From: Oceanimonas aquatica
Lineage (GTDB): Bacteria; Pseudomonadota; Gammaproteobacteria; Enterobacterales; Aeromonadaceae
Assembly: GCF_030732065.1 (NCBI RefSeq)
Contig: NZ_JAVBHX010000005.1
Location: 1 to 64,000 of the forward strand
Direction of reading: 5' to 3'
DNA: 64,000 nt
This document shows, one piece after another, positions 52,887 through 61,818 of the stretch (positions within the stretch are counted from its first letter, which is position 1; each line of letters begins with the position of its first letter). Made by a program: the position numbers and the translations under genes. Under the pieces are notes generated by a model. The model had not been told where the DNA came from and ran no database searches. It worked only from the letters and a program-made list of their open reading frames with translations.

Positions 52887-53606
52887 ATGAAGCTGTGCGG
52901 ACACCGTGGCGTGGCGGCACTGGCCCCGGAGAACACTCATGCCGGGCTCCGTGCCGCTCACGCTCTGGGCCTGACCTGGGTGGAAATCGACGTACAGCTC
53001 AGCCGTGACGATGAAGTGGTGGTGATCCACGATGCCACCGTCAACCGCTGCACCAATGGCCGGGGCCGCGTGCGTGAACTGGAATGGCCCGAGCTGGCCC
53101 GGCTCGACGCCGGCGGCTGGTTTGATGCCGCCTTTGCCGGCGAGTCAATTCCCCGGCTGGCGGACTACCTGGGCCTGGCTCATGCCCTGAGCATGAGCGT
53201 GAACATTGAGCTGAAGGTTCATTCAGGCGATGACCCAACACGCCTGAGCCGGCGAGTGAGCGAGGTGGTTGCGCAACAGAACCTGCCACCGGAAAACCTG
53301 CTGTTTTCGAGCTTTGAGCCGGCCTGCCTGGCGCACCTGCAACAGCTCCCCCCCACCATTGCCCGTGGCCTGCTGGTGGAGCGCCTGCCTCACGACTGGC
53401 ACACCCGTTTGCTGCAACTCGGCTGCGTAGCCCTGCACTGCAACCAGCGTTACCTCACCGAACGCCAGACCGAGGCCGTCAAGGCCGCCGGCTTTTTGCT
53501 GCATTGCTACACGGTTAACGATGTGGCCCGCATGCACACTCTGGCCCAGTGGAGCGTAGACATGATTTTTACCGACGATCCGCGCGGGTATCAACGCCGG
53601 CCCTGA
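52887..53606 (+). CDS. ugpQ: Glycerophosphodiester phosphodiesterase (UgpQ type)
   Basis: A 239-residue cytosolic GDPD. The catalytic pair is in GHRGVAALAPENT and VVVIHDATVNRCTNG, and the metal ligands are Glu/Asp in WVEIDVQLSRD and NIELKVHSG. It ends with VDMIFTDDP, as the family does. It hydrolyses glycerophosphodiesters to glycerol-3-phosphate. Its start is one base after the SMR stop. Confidence 0.9.
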   Translation: MKLCGHRGVAALAPENTHAGLRAAHALGLTWVEIDVQLSRDDEVVVIHDATVNRCTNGRGRVRELEWPELARLDAGGWFDAAFAGESIPRLADYLGLAHALSMSVNIELKVHSGDDPTRLSRRVSEVVAQQNLPPENLLFSSFEPACLAHLQQLPPTIARGLLVERLPHDWHTRLLQLGCVALHCNQRYLTERQTEAVKAAGFLLHCYTVNDVARMHTLAQWSVDMIFTDDPRGYQRRP

Positions 53607-53610
53607 GCCA

Positions 53611-53693
53611 ATCGTCATGCCGGCCCCCGCGCCGGCATCTTTCTGCAGACAAAAGTGCCCCCGCCACAGACTTCGGGTCAGACCCGGAGTGAC
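53611..53693. repeat. REP-like palindrome pair upstream of rhlE
   Basis: ATGCCGGC-CCCCGC-GCCGGCAT (53617-53638), preceded by CGTC, and CGGGT-CAG-ACCCG (about 53674-53687), followed by GAGTGAC, are arranged like the element at 40876-40936. They lie after the GDPD stop and could end its transcript. Confidence 0.5.
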
Positions 53694-53803
53694 TAATGTC
53701 TGGCGCTTTTTATGGCTTTTGCCGCTTTTCTGTTATCATGCCGCTACTTTGCCCACCGGCAATCCCTCAATCGTCCGCCAGGACCTTGTTAGTTCGGAGT
53801 CTC

Positions 53804-55183
53804 ATGTCATTTGCTTCCCTCGGCCTGAACGAGAACCTCGTTCAAGCCATTAACGAATGTGGCTATACGGAGCCGACCCCCATTCAGCAGCAAGCCATTC
53901 CGCTGGTACTGAAAGGTGGTGATCTGCTCGCCGGCGCCCAGACCGGCACCGGCAAAACCGCCGGCTTTGGCCTACCCATGCTGCAGCGCCTGAGTGAAAC
54001 CAAGGCCCGCCCCCTGGCCAACGGCCGGGCGCCGGTGCGTGCCCTTGTGCTTACTCCCACCCGTGAGCTGGCCGCTCAGGTGGAAGAAAACCTGCGCGCC
54101 TATGCCAAACACACCGGCCTGCGTACCCTGGTGATGTTCGGCGGCGTCAGCATCAACCCGCAAATGAAGGCCCTGGGCCGCAAGGTCGACGTGGTGGTGG
54201 CCACCCCGGGTCGATTGCTGGATCACGTATCCCAGCGCTCTATTGACCTCTCCCGGGTTGAAATGCTGGTGCTCGACGAAGCCGACCGCATGCTCGACAT
54301 GGGCTTTATTCGCGACATTCGCCGCGTGCTGGCGCTGCTGCCGAAACAGCGCCAGAACCTGCTGTTTTCCGCCACCTTCTCCGATGAAATCAAGACCCTG
54401 GCGGAAGACCTGCTGCACCAGCCCGAACACATTGAAGTGGCCCGCCGCAATGCCACCGCCGAAACCATTGCCCAGCGCTTCTTTGAAGTGGACAAGGGTC
54501 GCAAGCGCGCCCTGCTCAGCTACCATATCGGCCATCACAACTGGCGTCAGGTACTGGTGTTTACCCGCACCAAGCACGGTGCCAACCGCCTGGCCGAACA
54601 ACTCGGCAAGGACGGCCTGCCCGCCATGGCCATTCACGGCAACAAGAGTCAGGGTGCCCGTACCAAGGCCCTGAGCGAGTTCAAGAACGGCGGCATTCGC
54701 GTGCTGGTGGCCACCGACATTGCCGCCCGTGGCATCGACATCAGCGAGCTGCCCCATGTGGTCAACTACGAGCTGCCTCACGTGGCGGAAGACTATGTGC
54801 ACCGCATTGGCCGTACCGGCCGGGCCGGCAGTGACGGCGAAGCGCTGTCGCTGGTCAGCGCCGAGGAAAAACCGCTGCTGAAGGCCATTGAAAAGCTCAT
54901 CAAGCAGACTGCCGAACTCGAACAGGTGCCCGGCTTTGAACCCGATCCCAACGCGCCCAAGACTCCTCTTGAGCCTCGCGGTGGTAACCGGGGCCGCAAT
55001 GGTGGCGGCCAGCAGCGTTCTGGTGGTCAGCGCTCTGGTCAGCGTACCGGCGGCAACCGCAGTGGTGGCAACGCTCAGCGTTCCGGCGGCCAACGTTCCG
55101 GCAACCGCAGCGGCAATGGCGACGGCCAGCGCACCGGCGCACCGCGTCGCCGGTCACGGCCTCAGGCCGAACACAGCAGCTGA
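53804..55183 (+). CDS. rhlE: DEAD-box RNA helicase RhlE
   Basis: A 459-residue helicase with Q motif (TPIQQQAI), I (AQTGTGKT), Ia (PTRELA), II (DEAD), III (SAT), V and VI ([10 protein letters not shown]). The C-terminal tail of about 70 residues is Gly/Arg/Gln/Ser-rich ([18 protein letters not shown] type) and likely binds RNA non-specifically. RhlE works in ribosome assembly and mRNA turnover, often in the cold. The start at 53804 has CGGAG upstream and the family MSFASLGL beginning; the longer frame is rejected. Confidence 0.93.
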   Translation: MSFASLGLNENLVQAINECGYTEPTPIQQQAIPLVLKGGDLLAGAQTGTGKTAGFGLPMLQRLSETKARPLANGRAPVRALVLTPTRELAAQVEENLRAYAKHTGLRTLVMFGGVSINPQMKALGRKVDVVVATPGRLLDHVSQRSIDLSRVEMLVLDEADRMLDMGFIRDIRRVLALLPKQRQNLLFSATFSDEIKTLAEDLLHQPEHIEVARRNATAETIAQRFFEVDKGRKRALLSYHIGHHNWRQVLVFTRTKHGANRLAEQLGKDGLPAMAIHGNKSQGARTKALSEFKNGGIRVLVATDIAARGIDISELPHVVNYELPHVAEDYVHRIGRTGRAGSDGEALSLVSAEEKPLLKAIEKLIKQTAELEQVPGFEPDPNAPKTPLEPRGGNRGRNGGGQQRSGGQRSGQRTGGNRSGGNAQRSGGQRSGNRSGNGDGQRTGAPRRRSRPQAEHSS

Positions 55184-55188
55184 CAATG

Positions 55189-55215
55189 AACCCCGGGCTG
55201 GCCCCGGGGTTTTTA
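55189..55215 (+). terminator. Terminator after rhlE
   Basis: AACCCCGGG and CCCCGGGGTT pair around CTGG-type loop bases, then TTTTTA. It lies six bases after the stop codon. Confidence 0.85.
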
Positions 55216-55336
55216 TTGAGTCTTCCTTCTCCTGAAAGATATTCGGCACAGCCCGGGTCCCATCCACACGGTGCATTCGCGCCCGTGAGTCCAGTTTGTA
55301 ATGTTTTTTCTCATTCGAGCATTGCCCGGAGGAAAC

Positions 55337-55834
55337 ATGAATACAATGGCACGTCGTTTTTCAGCCAGCTGCGCCGCACTGACCCTGCTGGGCGCCAGCA
55401 CCGTCATGGCCGCCCATCACGAAGAAAAAGCGGATATTGTGGATACCGCCGTCGCGGCAGGCAGTTTCACCACCCTGGTCACCGCGGTGAAAGCCGCCGA
55501 TCTGGTAGACACCCTAAAGGGAGAAGGTCCCTTTACCGTGTTTGCGCCTACCGATGAGGCCTTTGCCAAGCTGCCCGACAATACCGTGGCAGACTTGCTG
55601 AAACCGGAGAACAAGGAGCAGCTGGTGTCTATCCTGACCTACCATGTGGTGCCCGGAAAAATTATGGCCGCCGATGCCATGAAGGCCGACAGCGCCACCA
55701 CGGTGCAGGGTGGCGACCTTGCCATCAGCACCTCGGGTGACCAGGTGATGATTAACGACGCCATTGTGGTGCAGGCCGATGTCAAAGCCAGCAATGGTGT
55801 GATCCATGCCATCGACACCGTGCTGATGCCCTGA
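55337..55834 (+). CDS. Secreted fasciclin (FAS1) domain protein
   Basis: A 165-residue protein: signal peptide (about 1-25, ending TVMA), then one FAS1 domain with both signature blocks, [17 protein letters not shown] and [14 protein letters not shown], ending [15 protein letters not shown]1 proteins mediate adhesion or cell-surface binding; partners here are unknown. GGAGGAAAC lies before the ATG. It is monocistronic with a terminator overlapping the end of benE. Confidence 0.9.
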   Translation: MNTMARRFSASCAALTLLGASTVMAAHHEEKADIVDTAVAAGSFTTLVTAVKAADLVDTLKGEGPFTVFAPTDEAFAKLPDNTVADLLKPENKEQLVSILTYHVVPGKIMAADAMKADSATTVQGGDLAISTSGDQVMINDAIVVQADVKASNGVIHAIDTVLMP

Positions 55835-55841
55835 GCAGAGT

Positions 55842-57023
55842 TTACCGGCCACCCCTGGGGTGGCCGTGTTGTTTTTTCAGGCGCAGCTGATTCAGCCAGT
55901 GCACCCCGCCCCCGACCACCAGCCCCCAGAAAGCACTGCCAATACCCAGCAACGACACTCCCGACGCCGTCACCATAAAGGTGAGCAGGGCCGCATCGCG
56001 CTCGTGCTCATCGCACAGGGCCAGGGTCAGGCTGTTGCCGATGGTGCCGAGCAGCGCCAGGCCGGCGATGGCCATGATCAGCTCCTTGGGCAGGGCCGCA
56101 AACAGCGACACCACGGTGGCGGCAAACAGCCCCATCAGAATATAAAACAGCCCGGCCCACAGGCTGGCCTTGTAACGCCGTTCGGGCGCGGCATCCACTT
56201 CCGGCCCCATGCAGATGGCGGCGCTGATCGCCGCCAGATTAAAGGCAAAGCCGCCAAAGGGCGCCAGCAGCACACCGGCGAAGCCGGTCACACTCACCAA
56301 AGGCGAGGCCGGTACCTCATAGCCGTGGGCCCGCAACACCGCCACCCCAGGTACGTTCTGAGAAGCCATGGTCACCATAAACAGCGGTATGCCCACGCCA
56401 ATCAGGCTGGCCAGGCTGAACTCGGGCCACATCAGCAGGGGGCTCGCCGGCTGCCAGTCGAGCCGCTCCAGGTGCAGCAGCCCCTGCCCCGCCGCCAGTG
56501 CCAGCCCGGTGAGCAAACACAGGGGAATAACATAACGGGGCAGCCGCTGGCGCAACGCCAGATACACTGTCAGCATGGTGATCACCAGTACCGGTGCCGT
56601 TTGCACCGACACAAACAGATCCAGCCCAAAGTTAAGCAGCACGCCCCCCAGCATGGCCGCCGCCAGGCCGCCGGGCAACAGCCGCATGATGTGATCAAAC
56701 CAGCCGGTGAGACCACAGATCAGCAGCAACGCCGAGCTGAACAGAAACACCCCCACCGCCTCGCTCATGGGCAGGCCGGCCAGGGCGGTCACCAGCAGCG
56801 CCGCACCGGGCGTGGACCAGGCGGTGAGCACCGGCTGACGGTACCGCAGGGTCAGCAGCAGGGTGGTCAGGCCCGATCCCAGCCCCAGGGCCCACATCCA
56901 GGAGCTGGTCTGGGCCTGGCTGGCACCGGCGGATGCCGCCGCCTGAAAGATAATGGCGGCCGAGCTGCTGTAGCCGACCAGCACGGCAATAAAGCCCGCG
57001 GAAAGATGAGACAGGCTGAACAT
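55842..57023 (-). CDS. benE: BenE family benzoate/proton symporter
   Basis: A 393-residue membrane protein with about 12 TM segments matching BenE/YdcO. It begins FSLSHLSAGFIAVLVGYSSSAAIIFQAAASAGASQAQ and contains the conserved ITVASQN-like VTMASQNVPGVAVLRAHGYEVPASPL and GFAFNLAAISAAICMGPEVDAAPERRYKASLWAGLFY. It is a probable benzoate or related aromatic acid importer. No benzoate catabolic genes are in the window. It follows the CBS gene but is separated from it by a terminator. Confidence 0.9.
   Translation of the reverse strand: MFSLSHLSAGFIAVLVGYSSSAAIIFQAAASAGASQAQTSSWMWALGLGSGLTTLLLTLRYRQPVLTAWSTPGAALLVTALAGLPMSEAVGVFLFSSALLLICGLTGWFDHIMRLLPGGLAAAMLGGVLLNFGLDLFVSVQTAPVLVITMLTVYLALRQRLPRYVIPLCLLTGLALAAGQGLLHLERLDWQPASPLLMWPEFSLASLIGVGIPLFMVTMASQNVPGVAVLRAHGYEVPASPLVSVTGFAGVLLAPFGGFAFNLAAISAAICMGPEVDAAPERRYKASLWAGLFYILMGLFAATVVSLFAALPKELIMAIAGLALLGTIGNSLTLALCDEHERDAALLTFMVTASGVSLLGIGSAFWGLVVGGGVHWLNQLRLKKQHGHPRGGR
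55847..55877 (+). terminator. Terminator after the fasciclin gene
   Basis: GGCCACCCC-T-GGGGTGGCC is a perfect 19-base palindrome followed by GTGTTG and six T. It lies inside the last codons of the convergent benE. Confidence 0.75.
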
Positions 57024-57032
57024 GAAAGCTCC

Positions 57033-57062
57033 AAAAAAAAGGCGCAGCCGGGCTGCGCCTTT
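57033..57062 (-). terminator. Terminator between the CBS gene and benE
   Basis: Read on the minus strand AAAGGCGCAGCC pairs with GGCTGCGCCTT, followed by eight T. It ends the CBS-domain transcript just before benE, and shows benE must have its own promoter or depend on read-through. Confidence 0.85.
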
Positions 57063-57077
57063 GAGAAATGAGAAAGA

Positions 57078-57512
57078 TTAATGCCGGGTTTTCAGCAACT
57101 CGGCGCACAAACGCACAAAGTCGGACGAGGTGACCATGCCCTGCAGCCGGCCTTCTTCATCCACCACCGTCAGGCAGCCGTGCTTGTTGCTGAGAAAAAA
57201 GTCCACCACCTCGGTGAGCGGTGCCTGCACGTCCACGCTTTCCATGTCTGCGTCGATAATTTCCATTACCCGGCACTGGCGCTCCCGCCGCTCCAGAGCG
57301 CTGACGCCATAGTCGGACAACAGGCTCATGATGGTGGCGATCATGCGCTTTTGCGTGAGCACGCCCAGCAGCTTGCCGGTGAGCGGATCCACCACCGGAA
57401 TATGGCGAATGCTTTTCTCCCGCATCAGATCGTGAGCGTCTTTGAGGGTCGCGGTCTGATCCAGGGTCAGCAGATCGCGGGTCATGATGTCGCCAACGTG
57501 TTCCAGGGCCAT
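57078..57512 (-). CDS. CBS-domain pair protein
   Basis: A 144-residue protein made of two CBS motifs (about residues 5-60, VGDIMTRDLLTLDQTATLKDAHDLMREKSIRHIPVVD, and about 85-140, LTEVVDFFLSNKHGCLTVVDEEGRLQGMVTSSDFVRL). A stand-alone Bateman module normally binds adenosyl nucleotides and regulates another protein; the target is unknown. Confidence 0.88.
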   Translation of the reverse strand: MALEHVGDIMTRDLLTLDQTATLKDAHDLMREKSIRHIPVVDPLTGKLLGVLTQKRMIATIMSLLSDYGVSALERRERQCRVMEIIDADMESVDVQAPLTEVVDFFLSNKHGCLTVVDEEGRLQGMVTSSDFVRLCAELLKTRH

Positions 57513-57601
57513 GAGAAACTTCCTTTTTCTGGTTCGTCACGATTAACACAAAGTATGTGCCCTGTTTTGGCACAGCGCCGCTTTGGTTGCAAACAAAAAA
57601 C

Positions 57602-57640
57602 AAAAAGCCCACGCAAATCAGTGACTCACGGGCTTGTTTG
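57602..57640 (-). terminator. Candidate terminator after hutZ
   Basis: On the minus strand AAGCCC and GGGCTT pair across a loop that itself can fold (GTGAGTCAC), followed by TTTTTGTTTTTTG. It lies just after the hutZ stop. Confidence 0.6.
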
Positions 57641-57646
57641 GGGGGT

Positions 57647-58189
57647 TTAACCGCGCTTGCCGGCCACCAGGGGCCGGTGACCGCCGGTCAGGGGCTGCAC
57701 GTTCACCAGGTCGTCGCCGCTTACCGCAAAAGCCTGACCAAAGCCCTTGACGAACAATCCCTGAACAGGCACCAGCCGGAACAGATGAAAGTCGCCGAGG
57801 CCGGTCAGGCCGGTGACGGTGTCGCCATGGCGCTCGGTGAGCGCCGCTATGCCTGCCTGCCAGGCCTCGGTGTTGCGTTCCACCCGCTCGGGACAGGCGT
57901 CAAAGGTCAGCCGCCTGCGGGCAAACAGGGTGCGGCAGTCCTGCTCATCCTCCACCATCATCAGCGAGACGACCGGGTTGGCCAGCAGGTTTTGTGTGTG
58001 GCGAGCCAGCTCGCTGATAAGAATGTAATAACCGTCTTCCCGCAGGGCAAAGGGCGCATAGCTGACGTTGGGCATGCCCTCGGCATTTACCGTGGCCAGC
58101 ATCAGGGTTTTTATGCTGTCCCGAAATTCATACATTTCCGGCGCCAGCCGGCCCTGCCGCCGCGCCTGTTTCTCTGTGTTATCTACCAT
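57647..58189 (-). CDS. hutZ: Heme utilisation protein HutZ (HugZ family, split-barrel fold)
   Basis: A 180-residue FMN-binding-split-barrel protein very like Vibrio HutZ: LATVNAEGMPNVSYAPFALREDGYYILISELARHTQNLLANP, LFARRRLTFDA, and VKGFGQAFAVSGDDLV. The heme-ligand His (171, in GGHRP) and the partner Asp (133, in GLGDFHLF) have counterparts. It degrades heme to release iron. It diverges from tonB-exbBD across a Fur-box-like site. The usual partners hutW and hutX are missing here. Confidence 0.9.
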   Translation of the reverse strand: MVDNTEKQARRQGRLAPEMYEFRDSIKTLMLATVNAEGMPNVSYAPFALREDGYYILISELARHTQNLLANPVVSLMMVEDEQDCRTLFARRRLTFDACPERVERNTEAWQAGIAALTERHGDTVTGLTGLGDFHLFRLVPVQGLFVKGFGQAFAVSGDDLVNVQPLTGGHRPLVAGKRG

Positions 58190-58319
58190 GTTGCCATTCC
58201 TTCAGGCATGAAAGACCGTCATCCAACCCGTTTTTTCGATGCGACCAGGGGCAACCCTGACCATACAACAGCCCTCACGGGACGGGAAGCTCGGCACTCG
58301 GTAGAAACAAACAGATAAA

Positions 58320-58339
58320 TGAAACCCATTATCATTACC
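58320..58339. promoter_or_regulatory. Fur-box-like site between hutZ and tonB
   Basis: Read on the minus strand TGGTAATGATAATGGGTTTC has one perfect Fur half (TGATAAT) and a weaker second half, with a flanking hexamer GGTAAT as in the NAT-repeat model. It sits directly before the tonB -35 box. Confidence 0.6.
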
Positions 58340-58340
58340 A

Positions 58341-58368
58341 TAGACATCATCATAAAAATACGTATGCT
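58341..58368 (+). promoter_or_regulatory. Promoter for tonB-exbB-exbD
   Basis: TAGACA (58341-58346), a 16-base spacer and TATGCT (58363-58368) lie 44 bases before the tonB start and next to the Fur-like site, so iron repression by steric block is plausible. Confidence 0.5.
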
Positions 58369-58411
58369 ATGGCACTCCGTGCCTCTCTCTTAAACCTGAC
58401 CGGGAGTTACC

Positions 58412-59065
58412 TTGAGTGTTCGACGCTACGGCCTCTTTGCTGTGACCTCACTGCTGCTGCATGGCTTGCTGGCTCATGCGATGGAGCGAACCCCCATGGA
58501 AATTGCACTGGCGCCGGCTGACAACCCGGGGCCCATCAGTGTGCGCATGTTGCCTGCCGTGACCACGCCGCCGGAGCCGCCAAAACCGGCCCCCAGGCCG
58601 GAGCCGAAACCAGAGCCGAAACCAGAACCCAGGCCGAAACCGAGACCGGAACCCAAGCCGACGCCGGAGCCGAAACCGAGACCGGCACCCAGGCCGGAGC
58701 CGGTACCCGAAGCCTTGCCCGAGCCCCCACCCGAGCCGGTCAAGCAGGCACTCAAGCCACAGACTCAGACCAAAGACAGCGCCCCCAAGCGCATTGAAAA
58801 GCCGAGCTTCCGCACCCGGCCCTCCCCCATTGCCTATCCGGTGCAGGCCCGGCGCCGCGGCCTTGAAGGCACCGTGATAGTGGAAGTGTGGCTGGATGAG
58901 CAAGGCAAACAAACCAAACGGGTGCTGGCCCGCTCCTCCGGCGTGCAAGTGCTCGACAAAACCGCGCTCAAGGCCATCGCCAGGTGGCGTTTTTCCGCCT
59001 ACGTGGAAAACGGCCAGGCCCTGGCTCACCGCGTACAGATCCCCATTCGTTTCAAACTGGACTAA
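58412..59065 (+). CDS. tonB: Energy transducer TonB (TTG start)
   Basis: A 217-residue TonB: an N-terminal anchor with the essential His in LLLHGLLAHA, a long periplasmic Pro-rich rod of EPKP/RPEP repeats (about residues 50-115), and a C-terminal domain (PIAYPVQARRRGLEGTVIVEVWLDEQGKQTKRVLARSSGVQVLDKTALKAIARWRF). The TTG start is preceded by GGGAG five bases away and no ATG fits better. It transmits proton-motive force to outer membrane receptors, here likely heme/siderophore ones. It is first in an operon of three. Confidence 0.92.
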   Translation: MSVRRYGLFAVTSLLLHGLLAHAMERTPMEIALAPADNPGPISVRMLPAVTTPPEPPKPAPRPEPKPEPKPEPRPKPRPEPKPTPEPKPRPAPRPEPVPEALPEPPPEPVKQALKPQTQTKDSAPKRIEKPSFRTRPSPIAYPVQARRRGLEGTVIVEVWLDEQGKQTKRVLARSSGVQVLDKTALKAIARWRFSAYVENGQALAHRVQIPIRFKLD

Positions 59066-59068
59066 ATC

Positions 59069-59689
59069 ATGGCGTTTCTTAATCAATTGCATTCACAACT
59101 GGGCCTGATGAGCTGGCCCCTGATCGTCTGCTCCATCATCACCCTGGCGCTGTGGCTGGAACGCAGCCTCACCCTGCTGTGGACCAGCCTGCGCGGTGAG
59201 CAGGAAAAGCGCCGGCTGCGCAAAGAGGGCCTGTCCTACCCCGACAGGGACGACAAAACCCCGGCATCCGTGATGCTGCAGGGGTGCAGGCTGCTGGTAG
59301 AGCATCAGGAATGCTCCAAGGCCATTCGTGAAGACCTGGCCGCGGTCTGGCTGCAGCAGCAGCGCGGCCGGCTGCATTCCGGCCTGCGGGTGCTGACCCT
59401 GGTGGGCGTCATCAGCCCGCTGCTGGGCCTGCTGGGAACCGTGTTGGGCCTGATAAACATGTTCAAAAGCATAGGCGAAAGCGGTGAGCCGGTCACCCCG
59501 GCGCTGCTCGCCGATGGCCTGGGCCTGGCCATGAGCACCACTGCCGCCGGCCTGCTGATTGCTCTGCCCGCCATTGCCGGGGCCCAGCTGTTCGGTCTCT
59601 GGGCCGACCGCCTGCTCGACCGCCTGACCCACGAGTTGAACCGCTGCAACCTGTTTCTGGAAGGGCTGGGGCTGGGAGGCCGTGCATGA
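59069..59689 (+). CDS. exbB: TonB-system proton channel subunit ExbB
   Basis: A 206-residue MotA/TolQ/ExbB channel protein with three TM helices. The TM2-TM3 region reads LTLVGVISPLLGLLGTVLGLINMF and ADGLGLAMSTTAAGLLIALPAIAG, the family signature with the Thr of TM3. It is three bases after tonB and overlaps exbD by four bases. It is shorter than enteric ExbB (about 240), as in Vibrio TonB1-type systems. Confidence 0.92.
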   Translation: MAFLNQLHSQLGLMSWPLIVCSIITLALWLERSLTLLWTSLRGEQEKRRLRKEGLSYPDRDDKTPASVMLQGCRLLVEHQECSKAIREDLAAVWLQQQRGRLHSGLRVLTLVGVISPLLGLLGTVLGLINMFKSIGESGEPVTPALLADGLGLAMSTTAAGLLIALPAIAGAQLFGLWADRLLDRLTHELNRCNLFLEGLGLGGRA

Positions 59690-60111
59690 TCAAAAGCCCG
59701 GAGGCGAACCAGTCCGCTTGGCGCGCCATGACCCCCGACATTACCCCCCTGCTCGATATCATTTTTATCGTGCTGGTGTTTTTGCTGCTCACCGCCAACA
59801 TTCCGCTGCAGTCCCTTGAAGTGGACTTGCCCAAAACCGACAGCGAGGCGCTGTCGGTGGTGCAGGACGACAAGAGCATGACCATCAACCTGCTGGCGGG
59901 CAGCCCGGCCTGGGCACTGCAGGGAGAAAAATATGAAGACTGGGCCGCCTTCAGGCCGGTGCTGGAAAGCCAGCTGGAAGCCCTGAAAAAGGCAAACCTG
60001 ATGCTGGCGTCGGACAGCGCCGTGACCGTGGGCAACATGATGAAACTGCTGGCCTTTTTGCAGGAACACGAGATCCAGGCCACCGAGGTCCTGATGGAGA
60101 AAGAGCAGTAA
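59686..60111 (+). CDS. exbD: TonB-system proton channel subunit ExbD
   Basis: A 141-residue single-TM protein. The essential proton-carrying Asp 24 lies in TPLLDIIFIVLVFLLL, followed by a periplasmic domain (LEVDLPKTDSEAL and NMMKLLAFLQEHEIQATEVL). It starts within the exbB stop (ATGA). It is the last gene of the tonB operon. Confidence 0.92.
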   Translation: MIKSPEANQSAWRAMTPDITPLLDIIFIVLVFLLLTANIPLQSLEVDLPKTDSEALSVVQDDKSMTINLLAGSPAWALQGEKYEDWAAFRPVLESQLEALKKANLMLASDSAVTVGNMMKLLAFLQEHEIQATEVLMEKEQ

Positions 60112-60113
60112 AT

Positions 60114-60139
60114 AAAAAAAGGCGGCCTCTGCGGCCGCC
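60114..60139 (-). terminator. Terminator after the chemoreceptor gene
   Basis: On the minus strand GGCGGCC-GCAGA-GGCCGCC is followed by seven T. The hairpin is also positioned three bases after the exbD stop on the other strand. Confidence 0.8.
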
Positions 60140-60183
60140 GGCCGGTTCTGGCGCTGTATGCTCAGAACCCACCCATTGCATCA

Positions 60184-61818
60184 TCACGCCGACAAACGAA
60201 AGCGCCCCACCAGCTGACTCATCTGTCCGGCCAGCCTGGCCAGCTCATCGCTTGCCGACGAGGTCTGGGTCACGCCGGTGGCGCTTTGCTCGGCAATACT
60301 GCTGATGGTCACCAGGTTGCGGTCGATTTCTCGGGCCACCTGGGCCTGCTCTTCTGCTGCACTGGCAATAACCAGGTTCATGTCGTTAATCTCGCCCACC
60401 CGCTCGGCGATGCGATTCAGCGCCTGCTCCGCCTCACCGGCCATGGAGCGGCTGCGGCTGGCATAATCCGCACTTTGCTGCATTTCATTCACCGACTCGC
60501 CGGTGGCCTGCTGAATGGTGGAGATAATTCGCTCAATCTCGGCAGTAGAGCTCTGGGTGCGCTGGGCCAGATTGCGCACTTCGTCGGCGACCACGGCAAA
60601 GCCGCGCCCCGCTTCACCGGCCCGGGCCGCTTCAATGGCCGCGTTCAGCGCCAGCAGATTGGTCTGCTCGGCAATGGCCTGGATGACATCCAGCACCTGA
60701 CCGATATTGGCCGCTTCGGTGGCCAGCCGCTCTACCGTGCCGGAAGTATTGTCCAGCTGATCTGCCAGCTGATCGATCACGCCACGAGTTGCCGACACCT
60801 GTTGACGCCCCTCTTCCGCCACCCGGGAGGTTTCACTGGAAGCCGAAGAAGTGCGGTTGGCATTGCCGGCCACTTCTTCTACCGCCGCCGACATTTCGGT
60901 GACCGCCGTGGCCGCCATTTGCACTTCTTCATTCTGCTGGCTGATACCTCTGGTGGTTTCTCCGGTCACCACATGCAGCTCTTCCGCTGCCGCCGCCAGC
61001 TGAGTGGAGGATCCCTGAATTTCCCGCAGCGTGGTATTGAGCGCCAGCTGCATCTCGCGTACCGACTGCTGCACCTGAGCAATTTCGTCATTACCACTGT
61101 GCTCCACTGCATGGCGCAGGTCTCCGTCGGCTACCTGGGCGGCCGCGTCTTTCAGAGTTTCCAGCGGCTGAATAATGCTGCGGATCAGCCACAACGCCAG
61201 CCCCCCGCCCAGCACCAGCATAAGCAGCAGCCGGCCAATCACACCATTGCGGGCCTGCTCATAAGCCGTAATGGCATGGTTATATTCCAGCCGGGACTGC
61301 TCCAGTTGCACTTCCATCAGACGGTCAAAGCGCTCTGCCAACGGATCGATCAAGGGATACAGCTCCTGGCGCACAAACTGGGTCAGCGCCTGATCATCCT
61401 GCCGGCGCAAGATGTCTGCCAGACGGGACAACGGCGCCTTGGTGGCCTTCATCAGCGGCTCCAGTTCCTCGACCAGTCGTGCTTCTTCCGCCACCATCTG
61501 GGTCGAGATGTAATCACGCCAGTATATATCTATTTGCCGGTTTGCCTTGTCCAGCTCATCCAGAGCCTGCTCATGGGACAGATCACCACTGCGTACCTTC
61601 TGACTGCTGCCCACAATATTCACCGCATACATATCAGCGATCACCTTGAGATCCCGCAGAGGTACCACCCTGTCCTGATACACGGTATTAAGTCCCGCCA
61701 CACTGCGCTGCAGCGCCGTCAGTCCGCTGAGGGCCATTAACAGACAGCCCAGCAGCAACACCCCGGTCAGCACCAGCAAACGCGTTTTAATCGACCATTT
61801 ACGCAACATCATCATCAT
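60184..61818 (-). CDS. Methyl-accepting chemotaxis protein
   Basis: A 544-residue transmembrane chemoreceptor. A short basic N-terminus and TM1 ([21 protein letters not shown]) lead into a four-helix-bundle periplasmic sensor (about 35-190). TM2 covers about 190-215 ([18 protein letters not shown]), then come HAMP (about 215-268) and the signalling domain with the hairpin tip [38 protein letters not shown]. No C-terminal CheR/CheB-docking pentapeptide (ends VGRFRLSA). Four ATG codons are in a row at the start. The ligand is unknown. Confidence 0.92.
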   Translation of the reverse strand: MMMMLRKWSIKTRLLVLTGVLLLGCLLMALSGLTALQRSVAGLNTVYQDRVVPLRDLKVIADMYAVNIVGSSQKVRSGDLSHEQALDELDKANRQIDIYWRDYISTQMVAEEARLVEELEPLMKATKAPLSRLADILRRQDDQALTQFVRQELYPLIDPLAERFDRLMEVQLEQSRLEYNHAITAYEQARNGVIGRLLLMLVLGGGLALWLIRSIIQPLETLKDAAAQVADGDLRHAVEHSGNDEIAQVQQSVREMQLALNTTLREIQGSSTQLAAAAEELHVVTGETTRGISQQNEEVQMAATAVTEMSAAVEEVAGNANRTSSASSETSRVAEEGRQQVSATRGVIDQLADQLDNTSGTVERLATEAANIGQVLDVIQAIAEQTNLLALNAAIEAARAGEAGRGFAVVADEVRNLAQRTQSSTAEIERIISTIQQATGESVNEMQQSADYASRSRSMAGEAEQALNRIAERVGEINDMNLVIASAAEEQAQVAREIDRNLVTISSIAEQSATGVTQTSSASDELARLAGQMSQLVGRFRLSA

